Shown: positions 25,350-33,772 of the stretch, in pieces
Position numbering within the stretch: position 1 is the first letter of the stretch
Layout of the letters: the number at the start of each line of letters is the position of its first letter
Assembly: GCA_905210855.1 (NCBI GenBank)
Contig: CAJLYL010000001.1
Span: forward strand, 3,265-67,264
Reading direction: 5' to 3'
From: an uncultured Clostridia bacterium
GTDB lineage: Bacteria; Bacillota; Clostridia; UMGS1810
Length of the DNA stretch: 64,000 bases
Notes under the pieces: model-generated
The model's database searches: none
Seen by the model: the letters and a program-made list of their open reading frames with translations, nothing else
What the model was told of the DNA's origin: nothing
Made by a program: the position numbers and the translations under genes

Positions 25350-27026
25350 ATGCCGGATTGTCTGACCCTAAAAAAGTCAAACTGCAAGAACTGTTACAAA
25401 TGCATCCGCCACTGCCCCGTTAAGTCAATCAGATTTTCGGGGAATCAGGCACACATAGTCGGCAATGAATGTATTCTTTGCGGCCACTGTTTTGTGGTCT
25501 GTCCGCAGAATGCGAAAGAAATTGTTGACGAGACAGAAAAAGTAAAACTTTTTTTGCGCGGCGGCTCACCCGTATATGTGAGCATGGCACCTTCGTTTGT
25601 CGCTAACTACGACGGCGTGGGTATAGGCGCTATGCGCTCCGCACTCAAAAAACTCGGGTTTGATGAGGTGGAGGAGACCGCTGTGGGCGCAACTATTGTA
25701 AAAAATGAATATGAACGCATACTTGAACAGGAGGAGAGGGATATTGTCATCTCCTCCTGTTGTCATGCAGTCAATTTGCTGATTCAAAAGTATTTTCCGT
25801 CCGAGCTTAAGTATCTTGCCGATGTGGTGTCGCCCATGCAGGCGCACTGCCTCGACATAAAACGCCGCTGCCCCGACGCCAAGACGGTGTTCGTCGGCCC
25901 GTGCGTTGCAAAAAAAGACGAGGCGGAGCACTACGCCGGCATTGTGGACGCTGTGCTCACCTTTGAGGAACTGAGCAATATGCTGTCCGAGGCAGGCATA
26001 GAGCCTGAGCACGAGATGGACTCCGACAATGAGAGCCGCGCCAGGTTTTTCCCGACTGTCGGCGGCATCCTCAAGACCATGACGAAAGATATGCCCGACT
26101 ACACATACATGGCGATAGACGGCACCGAGAACTGCATTGCCGCGCTGCGCGATATTGAGAGCGGCAAGATACATAAGTGCTTCATAGAGATGTCGTCGTG
26201 CGTGGGCAGCTGCATAGGCGGCCCCGTCATGGAAAAATACCACCGCTCGCCCGTCAGGGATTACATGACTGTGGCAGATTTTGCCGGAAAGGCGGATTTT
26301 GCCGTGGAGCAGCCGGAGACGGTGGACATAAAAAAGAATTTTGAATATATAGAGCACAAGCTGAAGATGCCGAGCGAGGACGAGATAACCGACATTCTGC
26401 ACCAGATGGGCAAGATGAAACCTTCCGATGAGCTCAACTGCGGCTCCTGCGGCTACGACAGCTGCCGCGAGAAAGCCGTTGCCATCTTCCAGGGCAAGGC
26501 GGAGATATCCATGTGTCTGCCGTACCTCATGGAAAAGGCGGAGAGCTTCTCGGACAACATAGTGAACAACACGCCAAACGGCATTGTCGTGCTCAACGAG
26601 CGGCTTGAGGTTCAGCAGGTGAACGAGGCTGCGCGCGAGATAATGTGCATCCGCTCCGTGAGCGATATCCTCGGAGACCAGGTGGTGCGCATACTTGATC
26701 CGGACATCTTTCTTCAGGTGCTCGAGACGGGCAAAGAGGTGCGCAACAAGCGAACTTATCTTGCCGAATACAAAAAATATGTGGAGCAGACGGTTGTGTA
26801 TGACAGCGGCAACAGGCTGCTGATTTGCATAATGCGCGATGTGTCCGACGAGGAGAACGAGAGGGAGCGCAAGGAGGTCATCAGCAAAAAGACAATCGAG
26901 ACCGCAGACAAGGTTGTTGACAAGCAGATGAGAATAGTCCAGGAGATAGCGTCTCTGCTCGGCGAGACTGCCGCGGAGACAAAAATAGCCCTCTCCAAGC
27001 TGAAGGAGTCGATAAGCGATGAATAA
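25350..27026 (+). CDS. Sensory [FeFe]-hydrogenase-like protein with PAS domain (group C type)
   Basis: A 558-aa multidomain protein. Residues about 10-60 are a two-cluster ferredoxin domain (CKNCYKCIRHCP; CILCGHCFVVCP). About 75-345 is a hydrogenase H-cluster domain with divergent motifs: SSCCHAVNLLI (L1), GPCVAKKDEAE (L2) and SSCVGSCIGG (L3). About 358-395 is a further Fe-S motif (NCGSCGYDSC, then C about 30 residues on). About 400-505 is a PAS domain (VNNTPNGIVVLNERLEVQQV), ending in a helical tail. Proteins of this layout are proposed H2 or redox sensors rather than bulk catalysts. ATG at 25350 is preferred over GTG at 25341 because the AAGGA site lies about 10 nt upstream. It overlaps the next gene by 8 nt. 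Confidence 0.9.
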   Translation: MPDCLTLKKSNCKNCYKCIRHCPVKSIRFSGNQAHIVGNECILCGHCFVVCPQNAKEIVDETEKVKLFLRGGSPVYVSMAPSFVANYDGVGIGAMRSALKKLGFDEVEETAVGATIVKNEYERILEQEERDIVISSCCHAVNLLIQKYFPSELKYLADVVSPMQAHCLDIKRRCPDAKTVFVGPCVAKKDEAEHYAGIVDAVLTFEELSNMLSEAGIEPEHEMDSDNESRARFFPTVGGILKTMTKDMPDYTYMAIDGTENCIAALRDIESGKIHKCFIEMSSCVGSCIGGPVMEKYHRSPVRDYMTVADFAGKADFAVEQPETVDIKKNFEYIEHKLKMPSEDEITDILHQMGKMKPSDELNCGSCGYDSCREKAVAIFQGKAEISMCLPYLMEKAESFSDNIVNNTPNGIVVLNERLEVQQVNEAAREIMCIRSVSDILGDQVVRILDPDIFLQVLETGKEVRNKRTYLAEYKKYVEQTVVYDSGNRLLICIMRDVSDEENERERKEVISKKTIETADKVVDKQMRIVQEIASLLGETAAETKIALSKLKESISDE

Positions 27027-28191
27027 TCTGTGCGCTGAGATTGGCTACAAGAGCGTAAACCACGTGGGGGAACAGCTCTGCGGCGACCATGTTGAGGTAA
27101 TAGACCATGACGAAAACTCCACCGTGGTGGTGCTTGCGGACGGACTCGGCAGCGGAGTAAAGGCAAGCATACTCTCCACGCTGACTTCAAAAATCATCTC
27201 GACCATGATTGCCGAGGGGCTGAAGATTGAGGACTGTGTGGAGACAATCGCCGCTACTCTGCCCGTGTGCTCGGTGCGTGGTGTGGCGTATTCCACCTTT
27301 ACCATAGTGCACCTTATAGACAGTGAGGTTGCCGAGGTGATTCAGTACGACAACCCCCAGCTGATACTCATCCGCGACGGGGTAAATTTTGATTACCCCA
27401 AGACGGAACTTAACATAGACGGAAAGAAAATCTACAAATCCGTGATAGACTTGCAAAACAATGATATATTTATAGCCATGAGCGACGGCTGTCCTCACGC
27501 CGGCATCGGCACATCATATAATTTCGGCTGGAGCAGGGATGATATAATAGAGTTTATGGAACCTGTGTCGGTTGCCGGCTACACGGCAAAAACCCTCTCC
27601 ACCATACTCGTGGACGAGTGCAACAGGCTCTATGGCGGCGAGCCGGGCGATGATGCCACGGCTTGTGTTATCAGAATTCGGGAGAGAGAGCCGATGAACA
27701 TCCTCTTTGGCCCGCCGTCAAACCGCGACGACAGCAACCGCATGATGTCGCTGTTCTTCTCCAAAAAGGGCAAGCACATAGTCTGCGGCGGCACCACCTC
27801 TACCATTGCGGCAAAGTATCTGCGCAAACCGCTGCGCGCCAGCCTCAGCTATGAGGAATCCGATGTGCCGCCTATGGGTGAGATAGAGGGAGTTGACCTT
27901 GTGACCGAGGGCGTCATCACCATAAACAAGGTGCTCACCTATGCAAAGGACTATCTGAACGACAATGAGACCTACACCCAATGGTGCTTCAAGCACGACG
28001 GTGCTTCTCAGATAGCGCGGCTGCTTTTTGAGGAGGCTACCGATATTAATTTCTATGTCGGCAGGGCGATTAATCCGGCGCACCAGAATCCGGAGCTGCC
28101 GATTAATTTTAACATAAAGATGAACCTTGTAGAGGAGCTGTCGCAGTGTCTGCGGCAGATGGGCAAGAGAATTAAAATCAGTTATTTTTAA
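27019..28191 (+). CDS. SpoIIE/PP2C-type serine phosphatase, partner of the sensory hydrogenase
   Basis: A 390-aa protein. Residues 1-220 are a SpoIIE-type PP2C phosphatase domain: the metal-binding Asp motifs appear as VVVLADGLGSGVKAS, then IFIAMSDGCPHAG, and the C-terminal GEPGDDATACVI. About 225-390 is an extra domain of unknown function (GPPSNRDDSNRMMSLFF; VCGGTTSTIAAKYL) that is rarely seen on sporulation phosphatases. Its start lies inside the end of the PAS-hydrogenase gene (8-nt overlap), indicating coupled translation. By known group C3 hydrogenase loci, the likely role is to relay the H2 or redox signal by dephosphorylating an unknown protein, perhaps an anti-sigma antagonist. Confidence 0.88.
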   Translation: MNNLCAEIGYKSVNHVGEQLCGDHVEVIDHDENSTVVVLADGLGSGVKASILSTLTSKIISTMIAEGLKIEDCVETIAATLPVCSVRGVAYSTFTIVHLIDSEVAEVIQYDNPQLILIRDGVNFDYPKTELNIDGKKIYKSVIDLQNNDIFIAMSDGCPHAGIGTSYNFGWSRDDIIEFMEPVSVAGYTAKTLSTILVDECNRLYGGEPGDDATACVIRIREREPMNILFGPPSNRDDSNRMMSLFFSKKGKHIVCGGTTSTIAAKYLRKPLRASLSYEESDVPPMGEIEGVDLVTEGVITINKVLTYAKDYLNDNETYTQWCFKHDGASQIARLLFEEATDINFYVGRAINPAHQNPELPINFNIKMNLVEELSQCLRQMGKRIKISYF

Positions 28192-28206
28192 GCGGAGGAA
28201 CGAAAA

Positions 28207-29631
28207 ATGAGAAAATTTGATACAACCGTGCAGGATATCAAATACCGAGTGCTGCGCGAAGTTGCAAAAATGGCATGGAACGACACCCTGGCTAAACACT
28301 CAATTGACATTCCGCAAATGATAGTGCCCGGCAAGAACCCCACCATGCGCTGCTGCGTGTACAAGGAGAGGGCTATCCTGGGCGAAAGAGTAAAACTCGC
28401 TATGGGCGGCAACGAGAATAACCCGAATGTGATAGAGGTGATAGACATTGCCTGTGACGAGTGCCCTGTCGGCGGCTACGAGGTCACCGTGTCGTGCCGC
28501 GGCTGCCTTGCGCATCGGTGCGAAAATGCCTGTCGTTTCGGCGCTATCACCTTTGACGAACATCATGCTGCCCACATAGATAAATCCAAATGTAGGGAGT
28601 GCGGCGCCTGCTCCAAGGTCTGTCCGTACAACGCTATTACAAATCACATACGCCCCTGTCAGAATGCCTGCAAGGTTAAGGCGATAAACATTAATGACGA
28701 CAAGGCGGCGGTCATAGACAACGACAAGTGCATATCATGCGGAGCTTGTGTGTACCAGTGTCCATTCGGAGCAATTACGGACAAATCGCAGATTGTTGAC
28801 GTGGTGGAACTCTTAAAGAACGCCAAGGCGGAGGGCAGCGGAAAGACATACGCCGTGGTTGCACCGTCTATATCCAGTCAGTTTACATATGCGCGCCTCG
28901 GTCAAGTGATTACGGGGTTGAAAAATTTAGGGTTTCACACCGTAATAGAGGCGGCTCTCGGTGCGGACATGGTAGCGCAGGCGGAATCGCGCGAACTTGC
29001 GGAGAAAGGTTTTCTCACAAGCTCGTGTTGTCCGGCATTTGTCAGCTATATAAAGAAAAACTTTCCGCAGCTGATCGGGAATGTATCGCATAATCTTTCG
29101 CCTATGGCGACCATATCCAAGTACATCAAGGACACCACGGAGAATGCGAAGATTGTTTTTATAGGCCCGTGCACGGCAAAGAAAGCAGAGGTCAGGCTCG
29201 ACGGTGTGAGACCCTATGTTGACGCTGTGCTCACCTTTGAGGAACTCCAGGCATTGTTTGACAGCAGGGATATAGACATCACTGCGCTCGGCGACGGTGT
29301 GCTGGATAACGCGTCATATTTCGGCAGAATATTTGCGCGGTGCGGCGGACTTGCCGACGCCGTGGCTCAAGGCTTAAAGGAACAGGGACTGGATGATTTT
29401 GAACTCAAGGCAGTGTCGTGCGACGGCATTGAGCAGTGCAAGGTGGCTCTGCTCAAAAAGAACAAAGGCGTGCTCGACGCCAACTTCATAGAGGGCATGG
29501 CTTGCATAGGCGGCTGCATAGGCGGTGCAGGGTGTCTTACCCACGGGCCAAAGGATAAGGCAGAGGTGGATAAATACGGGCGCGAAGCACTGGAGAAAAC
29601 CATCGCCGACGCGGTGGCGGTGCTGAGGTAA
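28207..29631 (+). CDS. [FeFe]-hydrogenase, group B type, with ferredoxin domains
   Basis: A 474-aa hydrogenase. The N-terminal 90 residues are specific to this subgroup. Cys-rich motifs follow: CRGCLAHRCENAC (about 97), CRECGACSKVCP (about 131) and CISCGACVYQCP (about 177). The H-cluster domain has all three loops: TSSCCPAFVSYI (about 275), GPCTAKKAE (about 320) and GMACIGGCIGGAGC (about 432), so it should bind an H-cluster and be catalytically competent. Group B enzymes are common in anaerobic Clostridia and are thought to use ferredoxin; direction in vivo is unknown. GGAGGAAC precedes the ATG, 15 bp after the phosphatase gene, so it is in the same operon and may be the target or output of the sensor. 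Confidence 0.92.
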   Translation: MRKFDTTVQDIKYRVLREVAKMAWNDTLAKHSIDIPQMIVPGKNPTMRCCVYKERAILGERVKLAMGGNENNPNVIEVIDIACDECPVGGYEVTVSCRGCLAHRCENACRFGAITFDEHHAAHIDKSKCRECGACSKVCPYNAITNHIRPCQNACKVKAININDDKAAVIDNDKCISCGACVYQCPFGAITDKSQIVDVVELLKNAKAEGSGKTYAVVAPSISSQFTYARLGQVITGLKNLGFHTVIEAALGADMVAQAESRELAEKGFLTSSCCPAFVSYIKKNFPQLIGNVSHNLSPMATISKYIKDTTENAKIVFIGPCTAKKAEVRLDGVRPYVDAVLTFEELQALFDSRDIDITALGDGVLDNASYFGRIFARCGGLADAVAQGLKEQGLDDFELKAVSCDGIEQCKVALLKKNKGVLDANFIEGMACIGGCIGGAGCLTHGPKDKAEVDKYGREALEKTIADAVAVLR

Positions 29632-29687
29632 TTTATAATGCATAATTATGCGCGCAGCGCAATTCATTAAATTAGGAGGAGACAATC
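29632..29687 (+). repeat. A+T-rich intergenic unit plus ribosome site
   Basis: TTTATAATGCATAATTATG followed by GCGCGCAGCGCAATTCATTA, a unit with counterparts at 19.1, 24.8 and 30.8 kb. It sits inside the operon between the hydrogenase and FprA genes. AGGAGGAG at about 29673-29680 is the ribosome site of the next gene. Confidence 0.55.
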
Positions 29688-30842
29688 ATGCAAATAACAA
29701 ATGACATAAAATACATTGGCGTAAACGACCGAACCATCGACCTTTTTGAAGGTCAATTCACCGTGGAAAACGGCATGGCATACAATTCGTATGTCATCAC
29801 CGATGAAAAAATCGCCGTGTTCGACACGGTGGACGCTCGTTTCGGCGGCGAATGGCTCGCCAATCTGAACTCGGCGCTCGGCGGCAGAACACCGGATTAT
29901 CTCATAGTACAGCACATGGAGCCTGACCACTCGGCGAACATTGCAGCCTTTGCGCAAAAATATCCGTCCGCCGGAATTGCGGCGAGCGCCAAGGCATTTG
30001 TCATGATGAAACAGTTCTTCGGCACGGATTTTGCCGACAGGCAGCTTGTTGTGGGCGAGGGCGACACCCTCAGTCTCGGACGGCACACCCTCACATTCCT
30101 CACCGCGCCAATGGTGCATTGGCCCGAGGTAATCGTGACCTATGACGATTGCGGCAAGGTGCTTTTCTCCGCAGACGGTTTCGGCAAATTCGGCGCGCTC
30201 GACGCGGACGAGGACTGGGCGTGCGAGGCGCGCAGATATTATTTCGGCATAGTCGGCAAGTACGGCGCACCGGTTCAGGGTCTGCTCAAAAAGGCTGCCG
30301 GACTTGATATTGAAAAAATCTGTCCGCTCCACGGGCCTGTCCTTACAGAGAATCTTGATTATTATCTGGATCTTTACAACACATGGTCGTCATACGGAGT
30401 GGAATCGGACGGCGTAACGGTTGCCTACACCTCGGTTTACGGCAACACCAGGCAGGCGGCGGAGTACCTTGCGGACAGACTGCGCGAAAAGGGCTGCCCC
30501 AAGGTTGCGCTTAATGACCTTGCGCGGTGCGACATGGCAGAGGCGGTGGAGGACGCTTTCCGTTACGGAAAACTTGTGCTTGCCACCACCACTTACAACG
30601 GCGACATCTTCCCGTTTATGCGCACATTTATCGAGGCGCTGCGTGAGAGGGGTTATCAAAACCGCCGTATAGGATTTGCAGAGAACGGCAGCTGGGCGCC
30701 GACGGCAGCGCGCATTATGAGGCAGCTGCTTGAGGGCGGCAAAAATCTTGAGTTTGCCGATACGGTTGTCACGGTTAAGTCGGCGGTGACGGACGAAAAT
30801 AAGGCGCAGCTTGATAAGCTGGCGGATGAAATGCTTGCATAA
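29688..30842 (+). CDS. fprA: Flavodiiron protein (A-type flavoprotein, FprA)
   Basis: A 384-aa cytoplasmic oxidoreductase that reduces O2 (and in some cases NO) to protect anaerobes. Residues 1-245 are a metallo-beta-lactamase-like diiron domain with the iron ligands of HMEPDH (His76, Glu78, Asp80, His81), MVHWPE (His), FSADGFG (Asp) and CPLHGPVL (His). Residues about 250-384 are a flavodoxin domain with the FMN phosphate loop VAYTSVYGNTRQAAEY. Length and motifs are complete. Its place after two hydrogenases suggests protection of oxygen-sensitive H-clusters, with electrons from reduced ferredoxin, rubredoxin or hydrogenase. Confidence 0.93.
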   Translation: MQITNDIKYIGVNDRTIDLFEGQFTVENGMAYNSYVITDEKIAVFDTVDARFGGEWLANLNSALGGRTPDYLIVQHMEPDHSANIAAFAQKYPSAGIAASAKAFVMMKQFFGTDFADRQLVVGEGDTLSLGRHTLTFLTAPMVHWPEVIVTYDDCGKVLFSADGFGKFGALDADEDWACEARRYYFGIVGKYGAPVQGLLKKAAGLDIEKICPLHGPVLTENLDYYLDLYNTWSSYGVESDGVTVAYTSVYGNTRQAAEYLADRLREKGCPKVALNDLARCDMAEAVEDAFRYGKLVLATTTYNGDIFPFMRTFIEALRERGYQNRRIGFAENGSWAPTAARIMRQLLEGGKNLEFADTVVTVKSAVTDENKAQLDKLADEMLA

Positions 30843-30886
30843 TAATGCGCGCAGCGGAATTCATGTGCCTTTGGCAAATTCGCAGG
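30840..30886 (+). repeat. A+T-rich intergenic unit with GCGCGCAGCG
   Basis: AATAATGCGCGCAGCGGAAT followed by TCATGTGCCTTTGGCAAATT; close to the unit at 29.63-29.67 kb. It precedes the ribosome site of the AraC gene. Confidence 0.5.
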
Positions 30887-30897
30887 AGGTTATACTG

Positions 30898-31716
30898 TTG
30901 ACAACGGCAAAAATCAAAAAAATCGCGGACGGTCTTGGCAATATCGTCATGCGCCCGTTTGAATTTAACGGCATGAGAATTGAGGTGAACTATGCCCAAA
31001 GGGCAAAACACCCCAAGAACTGGGTCATAGCCGAACATTATCACCCATGGTTCGAGTTCAACTATGTGTCGTGCGGATCGCTTTTTACCAATATCAACGG
31101 CAGCGAGCTTCTCATAAACGCCGGCGATTCGTACATTATACCGCCCGGGGTGCCCCATTCGCACAGGCACAACATGACGGGCGACGATGGCATTTGCATC
31201 CGTTTCAGCATTGCCGCAGATGATGACAACGACATAGCCAAGGTGTTGTGTGCTCCTCATGCCGCGCCCTTTGAATCACATATTGAGCGCATAAAGCTGC
31301 ACGGCGGCATATACCGAATTCAGGCAGAATTTACTACATGGCTCATGAGGATGTACGACCTGTGGTGCACCGATGTGCCGCAGCCGTCGGCTGTCAACAC
31401 TTTTGCGGCGCAGGTGATATTGTATCTTGAGGAATATTACGGCGATGTCAGGGTGGAGAATATCGCAAACGCCATGAATGTGAGTTATCGCACGCTTGCG
31501 CGAAAATTTGAGGCGGAGACGGGTATGTCCGTTTCGGACAAGCTGACGGAAATTCGATTGACCCATGCAAAACGCCTGCTGCTGTCAACGGATATGAATA
31601 TGTATGACATAGCGCGCCGATGCGGCTATGAAAATGAATTTTACTTTTCCAAGAGATTTAAGCAGAAAATCTCCGTATCGCCGAGGGAGTACAGAAAAAG
31701 CAACAGAATATTATAG
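30898..31716 (+). CDS. AraC-family regulator with N-terminal cupin domain
   Basis: A 272-aa regulator. Residues about 30-110 form a cupin (WVIAEHYHPWFEFNYV; NAGDSYIIPPGVPHSHR) and about 170-272 two AraC helix-turn-helix motifs (VENIANAMNVSYRTLARKFE; MYDIARRCGYENEFYFSKRF). The start is TTG at 30898, 8 nt after a strong AGGAGG; no ATG fits better. It follows fprA with a 55-bp gap holding another copy of the GCGCGCAGCG/AATTCAT repeat, so co-transcription is likely. The conserved His residues of the cupin could bind a metal or small ligand. Target genes are unknown. Confidence 0.87.
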   Translation: MTTAKIKKIADGLGNIVMRPFEFNGMRIEVNYAQRAKHPKNWVIAEHYHPWFEFNYVSCGSLFTNINGSELLINAGDSYIIPPGVPHSHRHNMTGDDGICIRFSIAADDDNDIAKVLCAPHAAPFESHIERIKLHGGIYRIQAEFTTWLMRMYDLWCTDVPQPSAVNTFAAQVILYLEEYYGDVRVENIANAMNVSYRTLARKFEAETGMSVSDKLTEIRLTHAKRLLLSTDMNMYDIARRCGYENEFYFSKRFKQKISVSPREYRKSNRIL

Positions 31717-31724
31717 TGAAGTGA

Positions 31725-31770
31725 ACCCCATTTGTCAGACAGAAATAAGTCTGATGAAAGGGGTCTTTTC
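31725..31770 (+). terminator. Terminator after the hydrogenase/FprA/AraC operon
   Basis: Left arm ACCCCATTTGTCAGAC (31725-31740) pairs with GTCTGATGAAAGGGGT (31749-31764) with minor internal mismatch and an 8-nt loop, followed by CTTTTC. It lies 9 bp after the AraC stop. Confidence 0.75.
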
Positions 31771-31875
31771 ATATGTAAAATTAAATATTATTTGGAATTA
31801 CGATTGAAAATAGTTTTAGAATATTTAGGGGGAAGATGGTGTATGTTTTTGTGTTTGTACGCAAATCTTAGAATT

Positions 31876-31913
31876 TTGACTTTTTGTTTTCTTTGTGGTA
31901 TGATAATAGCATA
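31876..31913 (+). promoter_or_regulatory. Promoter and candidate operator of the Rrf2 regulator gene
   Basis: TTGACT (31876-31881), 17-bp spacer, TATGAT (31899-31904). The 15-bp imperfect palindrome TATGATAATAGCATA (31899-31913) covers the -10 box and recurs, with two changes, over the iscS promoter. This suggests autoregulation by the Rrf2 protein. Confidence 0.6.
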
Positions 31914-31947
31914 ATTAAGAAATACTATTGAATCGGAGAGATAAACA

Positions 31948-32370
31948 ATGCTTATTTCCACCAAGGGCAGATACGCCCTGCAAGTAATGATTGCTCTGGC
32001 ATCTCATGACAGGAGCGAGTTTGTGCCGCTCAAATCCATTGCCGAGGAGCAGCATATGTCGGCATCGGGAAAATACCTCGAGGCTGTCATAACCGTGCTG
32101 TCCAAGGAGGGCATAATAGACGGTCACCGCGGCAAGGGCGGCGGTTACAGGCTCAACCGAAACGCTGAGGATTACTCGGTCGGCGAGATTCTGCGCGCGG
32201 CGGAGGGAGACCTCGCGCCGGTGTCGTGCATGGGGCTTAAGTCGCACCGCTGCGCCAACGCGGCGTCATGCAGCACACTGCCGCTGTGGCAGAAGCTCGA
32301 TTCGCTTATTTCCGATTATCTTGACGGGATATCGCTTGCGGATCTTGTAAGTATGGCAAACGGGGGTTAA
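31948..32370 (+). CDS. Rrf2-family regulator (IscR-like)
   Basis: A 140-aa winged-helix regulator: STKGRYALQVMIALA at the N-terminus, the recognition region VPLKSIAEEQHMSASGKYLE, and the wing HRGKGGGYRLNR. Three cysteines (C94, C102, C108) lie where IscR carries its Fe-S ligands. In family members cluster occupancy sets DNA binding, so the protein probably reports Fe-S status. It lies just upstream of iscS and iscU. A short inverted repeat common to its own promoter and that of iscS is the likely operator. It could also be a CymR-like cysteine regulator, but the cysteine cluster favours the Fe-S role. Confidence 0.88.
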   Translation: MLISTKGRYALQVMIALASHDRSEFVPLKSIAEEQHMSASGKYLEAVITVLSKEGIIDGHRGKGGGYRLNRNAEDYSVGEILRAAEGDLAPVSCMGLKSHRCANAASCSTLPLWQKLDSLISDYLDGISLADLVSMANGG

Positions 32371-32427
32371 TATATGCCGGCGGTTCGGAGCGCAGGGAAC
32401 CTTTGCGATGTTTTTTGTCAAACGGCG

Positions 32428-32460
32428 TTGACATATCGGGTATCTTATGATATAATCATA
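32428..32460 (+). promoter_or_regulatory. Promoter and candidate Rrf2 operator of iscS-iscU
   Basis: A consensus promoter: TTGACA (32428-32433), 17-bp spacer, TATAAT (32451-32456). The perfect 15-bp palindrome TATGATATAATCATA (32446-32460) lies over the -10 box, offset by 5 bp from the related site at the Rrf2 gene. The leader to the iscS start (about 85 bp) holds nothing else recognised. Confidence 0.65.
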
Positions 32461-32549
32461 TTAACCCACAAGGTATATAGGTAATTAAAAAACTACATTA
32501 CAATGCGGACAGAAACTAAAATCCGTCCGCGGCTTAAGGAGACGATACA

Positions 32550-33740
32550 ATGACAATATATGCGGACAATGCGGCGACAACCAAGATGAGCCGCACGGCA
32601 ATAGATGCCATGCTGCCCTATATGGACAAGATTTACGGCAACCCCTCCAGCCTGCACAGCGTTGGGCAGGAGGCGGCAGAAGCGCTTACCAAGGCACGCG
32701 AGACCGTGGCTGAGTGCATAGGCTGCTCGCCGAAGGAAATCACCTTTACATCGGGCGGCAGCGAGGCTGACAACCAGGCTATAATCTCTGTCGCGAAAAT
32801 CGGTGAGAGAAAGGGCAAAAAGCATATTATTTCAACAGCATTTGAGCACCATGCGGTGCTGCATACTCTAAAAAAGCTTGAGAAACAGGGCTTTGAGATA
32901 GAGCTGCTCCCCGTCGGGGAGACGGGCACAGTGACGGCGGCACAGGTTGAGGCGGCAATCCGCCCCGACACCTGTCTTGTCACTATTATGTATGCCAACA
33001 ATGAGATTGGCTCGGTTATGCCGATTGCCGAAATCGGCGCGGTGTGCAGGGAAAAAGGCGTCACCTTCCACACGGACGCGGTTCAGGCGACGGGTCATAT
33101 CCGCATAGATGTCAAGGAGCAGAACATTGATATGATGTCTGCCTCGGCGCATAAGTTCCACGGGCCTAAGGGAGTAGGTTTTCTGTATGCACGTCAGGGC
33201 ATACCGCTCACCAACATCATAGAGGGCGGTGCGCAGGAGCGCGGCAAACGCGCCGGCACGGAGAATATTCCCGGCATAATGGGCATGGCGGCGGCGCTTA
33301 AGGAAATCTGCGCAAAGATAGATGACAACGCAGCCAAGGTGTCCGCGTTGCGCGACAGGCTTATTGAAGGCTTGTCAAAGATATCTCACTCGGCAGTCAA
33401 CGGCGACACGGTAAACCGCCTGCCGGGCAATGTAAGCTTCTGCTTTGAGGGGATAGAGGGCGAGAGCCTGCTGCTGCTGCTCGATGAAAAGGGCATTTGC
33501 GCGTCGTCCGGCTCTGCGTGTACCTCCGGCTCGCTCGACCCGAGCCACGTGCTGCTTGCCATAGGCAGAGTTCATGAGGTGGCTCACGGTTCGCTGCGCC
33601 TTTCGCTCAGCGAGGAAAACACCGACGCGGACGTGGATTATATGCTGCGCGCAATCCCCGAGGTTGTGGATTATCTGCGCAATATGTCTCCGCTGTGGCG
33701 CGACAAGGTGAGCGGCAAGAAAGAGTTTATACTTAAATAA
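32550..33740 (+). CDS. iscS: Cysteine desulfurase IscS/NifS
   Basis: A 396-aa PLP enzyme that takes sulfur from cysteine as an enzyme persulfide for Fe-S cluster assembly. Visible motifs: the N-terminal YADNAATTKMS, the PLP lysine in SASAHKFHGPKG (about residue 200), and the active-site loop SSGSACTSGSLDPSHV with the sulfur-accepting Cys (about 325). Length and loop fit the IscS/NifS class. It is followed 32 bp later by the scaffold gene iscU. The desulfurase and scaffold form a complete minimal ISC pair; no iscA, hscA or fdx is present nearby, which is usual in Clostridia. Confidence 0.95.
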   Translation: MTIYADNAATTKMSRTAIDAMLPYMDKIYGNPSSLHSVGQEAAEALTKARETVAECIGCSPKEITFTSGGSEADNQAIISVAKIGERKGKKHIISTAFEHHAVLHTLKKLEKQGFEIELLPVGETGTVTAAQVEAAIRPDTCLVTIMYANNEIGSVMPIAEIGAVCREKGVTFHTDAVQATGHIRIDVKEQNIDMMSASAHKFHGPKGVGFLYARQGIPLTNIIEGGAQERGKRAGTENIPGIMGMAAALKEICAKIDDNAAKVSALRDRLIEGLSKISHSAVNGDTVNRLPGNVSFCFEGIEGESLLLLLDEKGICASSGSACTSGSLDPSHVLLAIGRVHEVAHGSLRLSLSEENTDADVDYMLRAIPEVVDYLRNMSPLWRDKVSGKKEFILK

Positions 33741-33772
33741 ATAGATGAAAAACTGACTGGAGGGATTTTATC

